64,000 nucleotides of DNA from Gammaproteobacteria bacterium (GCA_023228645.1 JALOAT010000003.1:80979-144978); one strand, 5' to 3'. Positions 8,071 through 15,753 are shown, numbered from the stretch's first letter. Numbers and translations are program-made. The notes: generated from the letters alone by a model not told the origin.

Positions 8071-8444
8071 CCGACTTTTTTATTAAGAGATATTAATACT
8101 TGGCCTGTATTTTTAGGATCGATTCGATGAGACCTAACTTTATCACTGAGTGTAGATGACAACCAATATGGAACTAGTCTTTTCAAGCTTCCAGTTCCAT
8201 TAGAACCTTTGCCAGTTATGATAACAATTTCGCGCTGATTAGCATCATAGTTCTGTTGGATGAAGCAGGATATATTGTGGTAAGCCTGGTCCTGTGTCAT
8301 TCCGTGGAGATCGAGATATTTCGAAGGGCAAGCGCGGATGATATTATCATTTACTAATGTCTTGACGCGAACTCGTGGGCTATTGATTACAGATTGGCAT
8401 ACTGCATTCCATAATTTTTGTTCACTCTCAGTCAATTTTCGCAT
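8067..8444 (-). CDS. Smr-domain protein
   Basis: 125 residues. YLDLHGMTQDQAY (about 42-54) is the LDLHG motif and IVIITGKGSNG (about 74-84) the TGKG motif of Smr domains, found in MutS2 and SmrA/B nucleases. SmrB-type domains cut mRNA at collided ribosomes, so a link to the translation genes nearby is attractive but unproven. It is convergent with the nucleotidyltransferase gene, overlapping by 4 nt. Confidence 0.85.
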   Translation of the reverse strand: MRKLTESEQKLWNAVCQSVINSPRVRVKTLVNDNIIRACPSKYLDLHGMTQDQAYHNISCFIQQNYDANQREIVIITGKGSNGTGSLKRLVPYWLSSTLSDKVRSHRIDPKNTGQVLISLNKKVG

Positions 8445-8470
8445 AAACTACTCACAACCTATAAATACCG

Positions 8471-8500
8471 TTGACACACTGCTGTCATTTGTTATATATT
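8471..8500 (+). promoter_or_regulatory. Sigma70-type promoter
   Basis: TTGACA (8471-8476) and TATATT (8495-8500), 17-18 bp apart. It drives the leader and the small gene at 8669. Confidence 0.7.
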
Positions 8501-8506
8501 TACGAT

Positions 8507-8668
8507 ACATTAAATCATAAAAGGATGCAAGCACAAATGGAACCTACTCGAAGTAGTGAACCTCCGAAAATTGTGTCCTAACACCATTATTAACCGGTGT
8601 TAGGACTAAGGTTTAACTGACACTGGATTCTAAAAGTTATTTTAGAATCTTATTTAGGAGATTTTAAA
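8507..8668 (+). promoter_or_regulatory. Structured leader with 14-codon leader peptide and two hairpins
   Basis: The 160-nt leader carries a short ORF (8537-8581, MEPTRSSEPPKIVS) whose stop codon lies in the 5' arm of a perfect 10-bp hairpin (TCCTAACACC/GGTGTTAGGA). A second perfect 10-bp hairpin (GATTCTAAAA/TTTTAGAATC) follows just before the gene's ribosome binding site. The arrangement resembles translation-dependent leader control; neither hairpin has a T-run, so transcription attenuation is less likely than control of translation or stability. Confidence 0.5.
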
Positions 8669-8899
8669 ATGGCAAATTATACTCGTGAACAATTTGAAAA
8701 AGAAGTTCAATTCTCAAAGCTTATTTTGAAGAATGTGATCATTCACAATAAAGATGCTAAGATGGTAGCGAATGCTAGGACTATTTTGGCGACGCCAGTC
8801 TTGTTTGAGCGCTTTGTAATTAACCGCTTGAATAAAAAGTACCCAAAAGTAGTCGAGAAGACATTTTCTCTATCAAGCTTAATGTTTTGGAAGAAATGA
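8669..8899 (+). CDS. Small basic hypothetical protein
   Basis: 76 residues, Lys-rich, predicted helical, ending LSSLMFWKK. Strong ribosome binding site (ttaggaga). It is preceded by an unusually elaborate leader and followed at once by a terminator, so it is a single-gene unit that is probably regulated. I recognise no family. Confidence 0.75.
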   Translation: MANYTREQFEKEVQFSKLILKNVIIHNKDAKMVANARTILATPVLFERFVINRLNKKYPKVVEKTFSLSSLMFWKK

Positions 8900-8900
8900 A

Positions 8901-8924
8901 AAAGCCCGGATTACTCCGGGCTTT
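8901..8924. terminator. Bidirectional intrinsic terminator
   Basis: AAAGCCCGGA/TCCGGGCTTT perfect 10-bp stem with a TTAC loop. A/T flanks on both sides allow it to serve the plus-strand gene at 8669 and the minus-strand cca gene, whose stop lies inside the hairpin. Confidence 0.85.
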
Positions 8925-10047
8925 TATCTATATCAACCATTGAAAGAAATTGTTCTTTAGTCATTTGATAGTTTGATTCTACAAATGATTTACGCAATAC
9001 TTTAATGATGAAGCCCATATTTGGGCCTGGCTTTACACCAATTTCGATCAAATCCTTACCAGATACTGGAAAAGTTGGAATGATCCAATTTTTCAAAATC
9101 TCGTAATCGTCTTTTCGATGTTGAATTTTCATCAACTCCAAAACATAATAACGATCAGTACCTTCAAAAATAGCTTCTTTCAGTACCTTGACATCGTCAA
9201 TTATGTTTCGAAAATTGGTCAAATACACCAACTGGCTTTCTTCTTTACTGGACAGCTTCCAACGATCGCACACAATTTCAACGAACGCAAAATCAATATA
9301 CGCTGCCAAAATTGTCACTGGATCCCTAGATGCTGGAACCGCCGGCTTATTAATCATCAAATCAATAGCACCGGTGATTTTTGAATGATCCATCAAATCC
9401 ATAATGAAATCAACGTGTTCACCAGAGAAGATTTTCTTCATTTCAGACCAAATACGTTCGCCAGAAATATTAGCCAGTCCTTGGCGATTTGCTGAAATAA
9501 TAGCCAGTGTTTCTACGTCTGCTTCTGGCTTGGGCATTCGGCCCAAAAACCTAAAATAACGCAGAATACGCAAATAGTCTTCTTGGATGCGCTTTTCAGC
9601 ATCACCAACAAAACGTACCAGGCCAGCTTTTAGATCAGCAATACCACCAAAGTAGTCATAAATGACTCCGTCAAAATCCATACTCATTGCGTTAAACGTG
9701 AAATCTCGACGTTCAGCGTCAACTTTCCAATCATCAGTAAAACCCACAACCGCGTGACGGCCATCAGTTTCCAAATCCTGCCGTAATGTAGTGATTTCAT
9801 AAGGCTCACTGTTAATCACCGCAGTAATAGTGCCGTGACCGTTGCTCATATCAAAGCATTCGATATTAGCTGCTCTCAAGATGCTGATAATATCATCAGG
9901 CAATGCCGGCGTGGTCATATCCCAATCCTTAGGATTAATGCCCAACAGCATATCCCGGACACAGCCGCCAACTAGTCGCACAGGAACGTTGGCATTCTCG
10001 AATGCAATTCGGATCAGGTCCATATCAGGATTGAATTTGTTTTTCAT
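8911..10047 (-). CDS. cca: CCA-adding tRNA nucleotidyltransferase
   Basis: 378 residues. The N-terminus shows the class II poly(A) polymerase/CCA enzyme signature: VRLVGGCVRDMLLG, then DWDM with the two catalytic Asp. It also has RRDFTFNAMS and an ERI-type helix (GERIWSEMKKI). The enzyme adds or repairs the 3'-CCA of tRNAs. That fits the neighbourhood: several tRNA genes here (Ala, one Ser(UGA), Ser(CGA), some Cys/Arg) do not encode CCA. It lies downstream of tilS with its own promoter. Bacterial CCA enzymes are about 400 residues, so this is full length or nearly so. Confidence 0.93.
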   Translation of the reverse strand: MKNKFNPDMDLIRIAFENANVPVRLVGGCVRDMLLGINPKDWDMTTPALPDDIISILRAANIECFDMSNGHGTITAVINSEPYEITTLRQDLETDGRHAVVGFTDDWKVDAERRDFTFNAMSMDFDGVIYDYFGGIADLKAGLVRFVGDAEKRIQEDYLRILRYFRFLGRMPKPEADVETLAIISANRQGLANISGERIWSEMKKIFSGEHVDFIMDLMDHSKITGAIDLMINKPAVPASRDPVTILAAYIDFAFVEIVCDRWKLSSKEESQLVYLTNFRNIIDDVKVLKEAIFEGTDRYYVLELMKIQHRKDDYEILKNWIIPTFPVSGKDLIEIGVKPGPNMGFIIKVLRKSFVESNYQMTKEQFLSMVDIDKSPE

Positions 10048-10053
10048 AGATCC

Positions 10054-10082
10054 ATCTTAGCAGAAGAAACAGGACAAGTCAA
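10054..10082 (-). promoter_or_regulatory. Sigma70-type promoter for cca
   Basis: On the minus strand TTGACT (10082-10077), 17-bp spacer, TAAGAT (10059-10054), ending just before the cca start at 10047. The predicted start point leaves almost no leader, so expression could be leaderless, or upstream tilS transcription may dominate. Confidence 0.5.
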
Positions 10083-10750
10083 CTCTTGAGGTATTTCTCA
10101 ATAGAAAGTGGAATCGTTTTACTGATGTTTCTACGTTCCATAATTTGTGGAATAATTTCGTTGCGGAGCCAGTTACGTTCTGCATCGTTTTCAGCATTGG
10201 TTGGATCGTCAATCCAAGCAAGGCCACGCTTTCTAGCACATTCTAACAATTCCGATTTTGGAATGTCTAAAAATGGTCTATATTGCCTACCATTATTCTT
10301 TTCCATAAACACTGACTGAAGCCCGACGCCACGGAATAAGTTAAGCATAACAGTTTCGACTTGATCATCTTGGTGATGGCCAGTTACAATAACCGCCTGG
10401 CGACCGTTAGAGACTGATTTAGCAACAGCTTCAAGAAAATCATATCGTTGTTTACGTGCCTCAGCCTCAATTGATGTATGATTAAGCTTAGAATTGAGTT
10501 TAATACTCACCCCCTGGCCGACGTAATGTTCGATATTGTTCTTAATACAATAATCAATAACGTGCTTTTGCATTTCTACATTGATAGGTTGCAAATTGTG
10601 GTTAAAATGTGCTACAACGAAATTAGCGTCAGTTCGCGTGAAGAAATCCAACAGGACCATACTATCAACACCGCCCGAAATGGCTAGAACGAATGTAGCA
10701 TCCATTTCTTCAATTTCGTTTCGAATTGATCGCCAAGCCGTCATAAACAT
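10079..10750 (-). CDS. tilS: tRNA(Ile)-lysidine synthase, N-terminal catalytic domain only
   Basis: 223 residues. PP-loop SGGVDS at 25-30 and the TilS-specific GHHQDDQVETVMLNLFRG, followed by DDPTN and RNEIIP as in TilS. It modifies C34 of tRNA-Ile(CAU) to lysidine, changing both decoding and charging. E. coli TilS has about 430 residues; this is the minimal catalytic domain without the C-terminal domains. No tRNA-Ile(CAU) gene is visible in this window, so the substrate is elsewhere in the phage genome or is the host tRNA. A phage IleRS (16941) makes a matched pair. Confidence 0.9.
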   Translation of the reverse strand: MFMTAWRSIRNEIEEMDATFVLAISGGVDSMVLLDFFTRTDANFVVAHFNHNLQPINVEMQKHVIDYCIKNNIEHYVGQGVSIKLNSKLNHTSIEAEARKQRYDFLEAVAKSVSNGRQAVIVTGHHQDDQVETVMLNLFRGVGLQSVFMEKNNGRQYRPFLDIPKSELLECARKRGLAWIDDPTNAENDAERNWLRNEIIPQIMERRNISKTIPLSIEKYLKS

Positions 10751-10768
10751 CTCCTAAGTTATGATGAT

Positions 10769-10797
10769 CTTATATAATATAATGACTTGCTCGTCAA
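10769..10797 (-). promoter_or_regulatory. Sigma70-type promoter for tilS
   Basis: Minus strand TTGACG (10797-10792), 17-bp spacer, TATAAG (10774-10769). Confidence 0.65.
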
Positions 10798-10813
10798 TAG
10801 CTGTTAATATGAT

Positions 10814-10842
10814 TTGACAAATTAGTAAAAACCTGTTAAGGT
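10814..10842 (+). promoter_or_regulatory. Putative promoter for nucleotidylyltransferase gene
   Basis: TTGACA (10814-10819), 17-bp spacer, TAAGGT (10837-10842); the -10 is a weak match. Confidence 0.45.
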
Positions 10843-10868
10843 TGAAGAAATTTTTAGAGGAATAACAA

Positions 10869-11309
10869 ATGAAAATTGGCATAGTAACTGGTGGCTTTGA
10901 TCCTTTACACGAAGGTCACATTGACTACATTAATGCTGCAAAAGCTATGTGCGATATACTGTTAGTGTTTCCGAATTCTGATGCTTGGCTCACTCGAAAG
11001 AAAGGCAAGCCATTTATGACACAGGCCACTCGATGTGCTATTTTAAGCAATATGCGAAGTGTTAATTTAGTTGTTCCGATGACTGAACAGGATGATCTTA
11101 CTGGATCTGCTGATTGGGCAATTGTTAAGGCACGAACTATGTTTCCACGTGATGAAATTTTATTTATGAATGGGGGCGATAGGACTAAAGATAATATTCC
11201 AGAATCAGAAACTGCTCTCCGGTATGATGTTCAGTTAGTTTTTGGTGTTGGTGGTGAAAACAAAGCAAATTCAAGTTCAGATATTTTAAAAAACTGGGAA
11301 CAGAATTGA
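10869..11309 (+). CDS. Cytidylyltransferase-like nucleotidylyltransferase
   Basis: 146 residues. TGGFDPLHEGH with the HxGH signature at residues 14-17 is the active site of the HIGH nucleotidylyltransferase superfamily (glycerol-3-phosphate cytidylyltransferase, HldE C-domain, PPAT, NMN adenylyltransferase). The usual late IS(S/T) region is replaced by ANSSSDI near the C-terminus. Length fits TagD/RfaE2-type enzymes, which activate a sugar- or polyol-phosphate. The substrate cannot be fixed. The following gene is the release factor, so it also opens the translation cluster. Confidence 0.85.
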   Translation: MKIGIVTGGFDPLHEGHIDYINAAKAMCDILLVFPNSDAWLTRKKGKPFMTQATRCAILSNMRSVNLVVPMTEQDDLTGSADWAIVKARTMFPRDEILFMNGGDRTKDNIPESETALRYDVQLVFGVGGENKANSSSDILKNWEQN

Positions 11310-11439
11310 CTAAATATTGGTAGAAATCAAAAAGGACTGATTAATGTGTTTTACTCTTTTTTAGAACTTAAAGAAAATTGACGTTGTGATTTAACATTTC
11401 ACACGATAATACTCTATTGTTTTAAAAAGGAATAAAAAT

Positions 11440-12093
11440 ATGAAATTAGTTATTATGCCTGGTGAAGGCGGAAAAGACGCTCAATTATTAGCGAAAGATT
11501 TGTATCACTCATACCTCAAAGCTCTTGATGGCTGACTGCACCGCCACGGCCCAGAGGGTCAAGGCTATTTTATTGAGCTAAAAAAACCAAACGACAATCT
11601 TAAGAAAGAAGTTGGCGGCCATCGTTTCCAGCGTGTACCTCCAACTGAGCGCAGGGGCAGAGTCCATACTTCGTCAGTAAAGGTCGCTTTAATTGACGCC
11701 AAAATGGAAAAAACTGAAATACGCGATAGCGATTTACGGGTAGAATGGTTTTCTGGGACAGGTAAAGGCGGCCAACACCGAAATAAGCACCAATGTTCCT
11801 GCAGATTGATCCATATTCCAACAGGTTTGGTGGAAGTACGCCAAAGCCGTTCTAGAGAATCTAATTACCAAGAGGCTCGACAGGCCCTAGCAAATAAGTT
11901 ACAATCAATGGATAATGCTGTTCTTTCTAGTCTAAAGACTGAACAGTATAAGGAAAGTGGCTCTGGCCAGCGTGGTGATAAAATTCGCACAATTCGTTTT
12001 CAGGATAATCAGGCTTGGGATGAAAGAACGGGAAAAATTATTACAGCCAAGTCGTATATGAACGGTGGAATGAAGGATTTTTGGAATGATTAA
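11440..12093 (+). CDS. Short class I peptide chain release factor with in-frame UGA
   Basis: One continuous frame of 217 codons broken only by TGA at 11533-11535 (codon 32). The first 31 codons (VIMPGEGGKDAQLLAKDLYH) match the start of RF domain 2 (RAGTGGDEAALFAGDLF in RF1). After the TGA the same frame gives GGHRFQRVPPTERRGRVHTS and the catalytic GTGKGGQ (GGQ at 110-112), so no frameshift is needed. Domain 1 is missing and the anticodon-mimic region (PxT or SPF) is shortened, as in RF-like rescue or PrfH-type proteins. TGA is followed by C, a leaky context. Readthrough may regulate it, or the gene may be starting to decay. It overlaps serS by 8 nt. Confidence 0.8.
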
Positions 12094-13330
12094 TATTGAT
12101 GATGTCAGAACTGATCGCGAAGCCGTAAAACGTGCATTAAAGGGGCGCGGCGGAGGAGCAATTGACGATTTGTTTTGGGCTGATGAGCAATTTCGTCTTT
12201 ATACAACAAAGTTGCAAGCTGCTGAAAATGAACGAAACAACCTTAATAAAGCAATTGGTGATGCATACAGGCTTAAATTACCTGCTGAAGATCTGAAAGA
12301 ACAAGCAAAAGCAACTAATGAGCAAATTGATCATTATAAGAAAAATGTTGATTTGTTGAAAGATGTTCGTGATAGCATTTGGGCTAAGGTACCAAATATT
12401 CCACACTACGATGTTCCAGAAGGTGGTGAGGAAAATAATCTTGTAGTACATCAGGATGACATTCCTGAATTTGATTTTGAAATCAAAGAGCATCACCTTC
12501 TTCCAGGATTTAACTTTGAACAAGCAACAAAAATCGCAGGGACTCGCTTTAATGTGATGACTGGCACATTGGCTAAATTGCACCGAGTGATTGGTCAGTT
12601 TATGATTGACCATCACGTTGAGGAATATGGTTTTACTGAAGTAGATGTTCCTTATTTGGTGAATCAGCAAACGATGTTTGGTACCGGTCAGCTTCCAAAA
12701 TTTGAAGAGGACTTGTTTAAAACCGTAGATGGTCGATATTTGATCCCAACTGGCGAAGTGCCAATGACAAATTTGGTTGCCAATCAAATTTTGGATTATG
12801 GTGATTTACCATTGCGTATGGTTGGACTAACACCGTGCTTTAGGGCCGAAGCAGGCAGTGCTGGTAGAGACACTCACGGGCTCATACGCCAACATCAATT
12901 CCATAAAGTAGAAATGGTAACCATTTCTACTCCAGACCAAAGCGGATATGAACATCAGCATATGCTGAATGCTGCGGAAATGATTCTTAAGAAACTTGAT
13001 TTACCATTTAGGCGAGTTTTATTAGCAGCGGGTGATATGGGATTTGGCGCCAGAAAAACTTACGATTTGGAAGTTTGGCTTCCGGGCCAAAAGGCTTGGC
13101 GTGAAATTAGCTCGATCAGCAATTGTGGCGATTTTCAGGCCCGACGTATGGCCGCACGAGTAAAGCTGCCAGGAGATAAAAAGACTACTTTGGTCCATAC
13201 ATTAAATGGTAGCGGATTGGCTGTTGGTCGGACTCTTGTAGCTATTTTGGAAAATTATCAACAGCCAGATGGCTGGGTGGCAATACCTGAAATACTTCAA
13301 CCATATTTTCCAGATCGAATTATCCTTTGA
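12086..13330 (+). CDS. serS: Seryl-tRNA synthetase
   Basis: 414 residues, close to the usual 425-430. An N-terminal helical arm (about 25-105), which recognises the long variable arm of tRNA-Ser, precedes the class II core: motif 1 in VEEYGFTEVDVPYLV, TGEVPMTNL, motif 2 with FRAEAGSAGRDTHGLIRQHQ, SSISNCGDFQARR, and motif 3 LNGSGLAVGRTLVAILENYQ. It charges tRNA-Ser. It starts inside the last codons of the release factor gene, implying coupling. Six tRNA-Ser genes follow within 3 kb, so this looks like a dedicated serine-decoding module. Confidence 0.96.
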   Translation: MINIDDVRTDREAVKRALKGRGGGAIDDLFWADEQFRLYTTKLQAAENERNNLNKAIGDAYRLKLPAEDLKEQAKATNEQIDHYKKNVDLLKDVRDSIWAKVPNIPHYDVPEGGEENNLVVHQDDIPEFDFEIKEHHLLPGFNFEQATKIAGTRFNVMTGTLAKLHRVIGQFMIDHHVEEYGFTEVDVPYLVNQQTMFGTGQLPKFEEDLFKTVDGRYLIPTGEVPMTNLVANQILDYGDLPLRMVGLTPCFRAEAGSAGRDTHGLIRQHQFHKVEMVTISTPDQSGYEHQHMLNAAEMILKKLDLPFRRVLLAAGDMGFGARKTYDLEVWLPGQKAWREISSISNCGDFQARRMAARVKLPGDKKTTLVHTLNGSGLAVGRTLVAILENYQQPDGWVAIPEILQPYFPDRIIL

Positions 13331-13355
13331 CATTAAAATACAAAGCTGCTATTAG
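13327..13355 (+). promoter_or_regulatory. Sigma70-type promoter
   Basis: TTGACA (13327-13332), 17-bp spacer, TATTAG (13350-13355), overlapping the serS stop and serving the gene at 13380. Between it and the gene lies a 7-codon ATG-initiated frame (13367-13390) that overlaps the GTG start. Confidence 0.65.
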
Positions 13356-13379
13356 AGGATAAGAAAATGGGGGAAGTTT

Positions 13380-14018
13380 GTGGGCTTTAAGATTCATAAA
13401 GTATTAGGTTACGGTTTTCATAATATCGTGGATCGCGACCCGAGAGTTGATTGGGACCAGTACGAATATGCTCTTGAAACCCAAATTTCTGACTTTAATA
13501 CCTTTCTGCGTCTGATTGAAGATGATTCAGATATTGAAATGAGACTTTATTGGCGCGATGGGCACAAACAAAATTTATCAGCATATATGAGTCAGTTTGT
13601 GAGTTACCAAACTGAAACTGGCTTATCTAATATAATGCTTTTTACCCATATTGGTATGCCTGATTGGCACCGATATAATGATTCAATGGATTACTATAAT
13701 TCAGTTTTGAATAATGATTATGGTATGGAACCGTCATTCAAATATATTCCATATGGGATTTATCCATATGAGCACGGTAAAATGACATACATACCAAATG
13801 GACAAAAGGTTAAATCAGAAGCAATTAGGCTGTTTCGTGACGTTAAGCAATCAATCACAATGGAAAATGGTGATATAATTGATTTTTCCAAAGAGGATTT
13901 GATCGATCGATTCGCCCCTCCAACACCTTTGTTGGTAAGATATTTGGCTAAGTTTTTCGGTGTCCGGGATGAATATCTGGATACTATGCAGTCTGGTTTA
14001 TATGAATATTGGTCATAA
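13380..14018 (+). CDS. Hypothetical protein
   Basis: 212 residues from a GTG at 13380 with ggggga 5 nt upstream. Rich in Tyr, Asp and Trp with no recognised motif; predicted mixed alpha/beta. A short overlapping frame MGEVCGL starting at 13367 has its own weak ribosome binding site and might couple translation. It lies between serS and the tRNA-Ser cluster, with no further clue to function. Confidence 0.75.
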   Translation: MGFKIHKVLGYGFHNIVDRDPRVDWDQYEYALETQISDFNTFLRLIEDDSDIEMRLYWRDGHKQNLSAYMSQFVSYQTETGLSNIMLFTHIGMPDWHRYNDSMDYYNSVLNNDYGMEPSFKYIPYGIYPYEHGKMTYIPNGQKVKSEAIRLFRDVKQSITMENGDIIDFSKEDLIDRFAPPTPLLVRYLAKFFGVRDEYLDTMQSGLYEYWS

Positions 14019-14047
14019 AATAAATCAGAATTTTTATTATTTTACTA

Positions 14048-14076
14048 TTGACAGAATACTAAATAGAATATAAGCT
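14048..14076 (+). promoter_or_regulatory. Putative promoter upstream of tRNA-Ser cluster
   Basis: TTGACA (14048-14053) with TATAAG 15 bp away (14069-14074) or TAAGCT at 17 bp. A terminator lies between it and the first tRNA, so it may instead make a short transcript. Confidence 0.35.
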
Positions 14077-14193
14077 GAACAAAGTTAAAGCAAACAGGAA
14101 AGATTAAACGAATGTTCATTATTTCATCATCCAGTAGTTCGTCCATCCCAATGGGGTGAACAGTATCTATTGAATGATAGGTTTGCTGTTACA

Positions 14194-14219
14194 CCCCCTA
14201 GGAAACTAGGGGGTTTTTT
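14194..14219 (+). terminator. Strong intrinsic terminator
   Basis: CCCCCTAG/CTAGGGGG 8-bp stem, GAAA loop, TTTTTT tail. It sits just 4 nt before the first tRNA-Ser gene. Confidence 0.9.
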
Positions 14220-14222
14220 ATT

Positions 14223-14311
14223 GGAGAGTAATTGTGCCGGGGATGCACACCTAGTTTTGAAAACTAGTGGAACCGTAAGGTCAGGGGTTCGATTCCGCCT
14301 ACCCTCCGCCA
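14223..14311 (+). tRNA. tRNA-Ser (UGA), copy 1
   Basis: Class II tRNA with acceptor GGAGAGT/ACCCTCC (one mismatch), D-arm TGTGC/GCACA, anticodon stem CTAGT/ACTAG with loop TTTGAAA (anticodon TGA), long variable arm, T-loop TTCGATT, and encoded GCCA. Confidence 0.88.
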
Positions 14312-14319
14312 AAATATAT

Positions 14320-14406
14320 GGACAGTTGGCAGAGTGGCCGATTGCACTGGTCTTGAAAACCGGAGGACCTGCGAGGGTCCCGTGGGTTCGAATCCCACAC
14401 TGTCCT
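14320..14406 (+). tRNA. tRNA-Ser (UGA), copy 2
   Basis: Acceptor GGACAGT/ACTGTCC, anticodon stem CTGGT/ACCGG with loop CTTGAAA (anticodon TGA), long variable arm, T-arm GTGGG TTCGAAT CCCAC. The 3' end continues as TCAA, so CCA is not encoded. Confidence 0.9.
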
Positions 14407-14426
14407 CAAAAATTGAATGGATTTTT

Positions 14427-15098
14427 ATGTTTAATATAATTTACAAAATAACAAACAAACTAAATGGTAAGATCTATATTGGCAAGCATATTACTGATGA
14501 TTTAGATGATGGCTATATGGGTTCAGGAAAATTAATAAAATCTGCTATAGAAAAATATGGAATAAAAAACTTTGATAAAGAAACATTATATATTTTTGAT
14601 AATGAAAATGATATGAATAATAAAGAACGTGAAATAGTTAACGAAGATTTTGTAAAAGATAACAATACTTATAATTTAATGCTTGGCGGAACTGGTGGCT
14701 TTACAATATACAACTTAGAAGGCTCTTATTACAAAGATCGAGGATTTGAAACTAAGGCAGAATGGAATAAATTTATTTCACCATTTGGTAAACCAGGTTA
14801 TGAATGGATACTTGAAAAAGCAAGATTGCGGTTTGTGGAATGTAAAGGATGGGTTAAAGGTTCTGAAGCTATGAAAGAATTCCATAGCTTGAATCCAGAA
14901 AAAGCTAAAGAATTTAGTAAATTATCTAAATCTGATAGTGCTATTAAAAAATGGAAAGAAAAAAATGATGGCTTCCAAACTGGAAGGAAAAATTCACAAT
15001 TCGGAACTATGTGGATTACTGACGGATCTAAAAACCAGAAAATTAAAAAGGATATGGTAATTCCAATAGGATGGTATAAAGGAAGAACAGTAGTTTAA
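14427..15098 (+). CDS. GIY-YIG homing endonuclease in tRNA cluster
   Basis: 223 residues from the ATG at 14427. IIYKITNKLNGKIYIGKH is the GIY-YIG catalytic core (Y...YIG) and DDGYMGSGKLIKSAIEKYG is typical of phage GIY-YIG endonucleases; Arg and Glu follow. The C-terminal part has a FGTMWITDGSKN-like segment found in NUMOD-type DNA-binding regions. It sits between two tRNA-Ser genes. GIY-YIG enzymes nick a DNA target to spread themselves, so this is most likely a selfish insertion. There is no strong ribosome binding site. Confidence 0.88.
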   Translation: MFNIIYKITNKLNGKIYIGKHITDDLDDGYMGSGKLIKSAIEKYGIKNFDKETLYIFDNENDMNNKEREIVNEDFVKDNNTYNLMLGGTGGFTIYNLEGSYYKDRGFETKAEWNKFISPFGKPGYEWILEKARLRFVECKGWVKGSEAMKEFHSLNPEKAKEFSKLSKSDSAIKKWKEKNDGFQTGRKNSQFGTMWITDGSKNQKIKKDMVIPIGWYKGRTVV

Positions 15099-15104
15099 AT
15101 TTGC

Positions 15105-15195
15105 GGAGTCGTTAGTTGCCAGGGCGCAACCACCGCCTGGAAAGCGGTTGATACCTAAAAAACGGTATGGGTTTCGAGTACCCACGGCTCCTCCA
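15105..15195 (+). tRNA. tRNA-Ser (GGA)
   Basis: Acceptor GGAGTCG/CGGCTCC, anticodon stem ACCGC/GCGGT with loop CTGGAAA (anticodon GGA), long variable arm, T-loop TTCGAGT, encoded TCCA. Reads UCC and UCU. Confidence 0.9.
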
Positions 15196-15199
15196 ATAC

Positions 15200-15315
15200 A
15201 ATGAAGTGGCTGAGATAGGTTTAAGGTAGCCCGCCCAGAAGCGGGATGGTCTTAGGATCCGGACAAATTAATTTGACGCCCTGGGACCACGTAGGTTCGA
15301 ATCCTGTCTTTGTTG
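15200..15315 (+). ncRNA. Aberrant class II tRNA-like RNA
   Basis: A class II D-arm (GCT...AGC with GGTTTAAGG), a T-loop TTCGAAT and a weak acceptor (AATGAAG/CTTTGTT) are present. The anticodon arm has a 6-nt loop CCAGAA without T33. The variable region is a ~45-nt hairpin with a TGGTC/GACCA base and an inner CAAATTAATTTG palindrome. It lies between two good tRNA-Ser genes. It may be a decayed tRNA or a functional mimic. Confidence 0.5.
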
Positions 15316-15322
15316 TATATAT

Positions 15323-15412
15323 GGAAGATGAACCAGAAAGGTTCTGGACCTCCCTGCTAAGGAGTGGGCACCTGAAATATGGTGTGGATTTCGATTATCC
15401 CGTCTTCCTCCA
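15323..15412 (+). tRNA. tRNA-Ser (GCU), copy 1, unusual D-arm
   Basis: Acceptor GGAAGAT/GTCTTCC, encoded TCCA, anticodon loop CTGCTAA (GCT) on a 4-bp CTCC/GGAG stem, long variable arm, T-loop TTCGATT. The D-region folds as CCAGAA/TTCTGG with only 3 loop bases, which is abnormal, so it may be partly degenerate. Confidence 0.65.
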
Positions 15413-15420
15413 AATTTTAT

Positions 15421-15512
15421 GGACAGTTGGGTGAGTGGCTAAAACCAGCACACTGCTAATGTGCCGAACCTCGTAAGGGGTTCCGAGGGTTCAAATCCCT
15501 CACTGTCCGCCA
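15421..15512 (+). tRNA. tRNA-Ser (GCU), copy 2
   Basis: Acceptor GGACAGT/ACTGTCC, anticodon stem GCACA/TGTGC with loop CTGCTAA (GCT), long variable arm, T-loop TTCAAAT, encoded GCCA. Reads AGC and AGU. Confidence 0.92.
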
Positions 15513-15541
15513 TTGACATATTTCATTTCTTCCTTTATAGA
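15513..15541 (+). promoter_or_regulatory. Sigma70-type promoter
   Basis: TTGACA (15513-15518), 17-bp spacer, TATAGA (15536-15541), beginning directly after the CCA of tRNA-Ser(GCU). Confidence 0.7.
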
Positions 15542-15561
15542 CAGAAAGGAAAGGAGATGCT

Positions 15562-15753
15562 ATGTTTGGTAAAGTGCTAAGTTGGTTGTTTGGATCATTC
15601 AAGTCACCAGGCAGGATTAATGAACTTTATTGTGAAATCAATCCACATAACGGCAAAAAGGAATGGTTTAGACAAACCAAGCTTGACTGTTCAATTTGTG
15701 GTGCTCCAGGATTTGAATGTGATAGCATAAGTGAATGTAGATATTCACACTAA
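15562..15753 (+). CDS. Small cysteine-containing hypothetical protein
   Basis: 63 residues with a strong ribosome binding site (aaaggaga) and its own promoter. The N-terminus has a short hydrophobic patch. The C-terminal half has C-x2-C...C...C (DCSICGAPGFEC...EC), which could bind one zinc ion. Family unknown. It lies between tRNA-Ser genes and a GIY-YIG gene. Confidence 0.65.
   Translation: MFGKVLSWLFGSFKSPGRINELYCEINPHNGKKEWFRQTKLDCSICGAPGFECDSISECRYSH

Noticed and set aside
11344..11364. Six-codon frame with a binding site upstream of the release factor
   Set aside because: It could be a leader peptide, but no linked hairpin or promoter arrangement supports regulation.
14127..14439. Frames on both strands over the tRNA-Ser genes
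   Set aside because: They translate tRNA and terminator sequence and lack binding sites.
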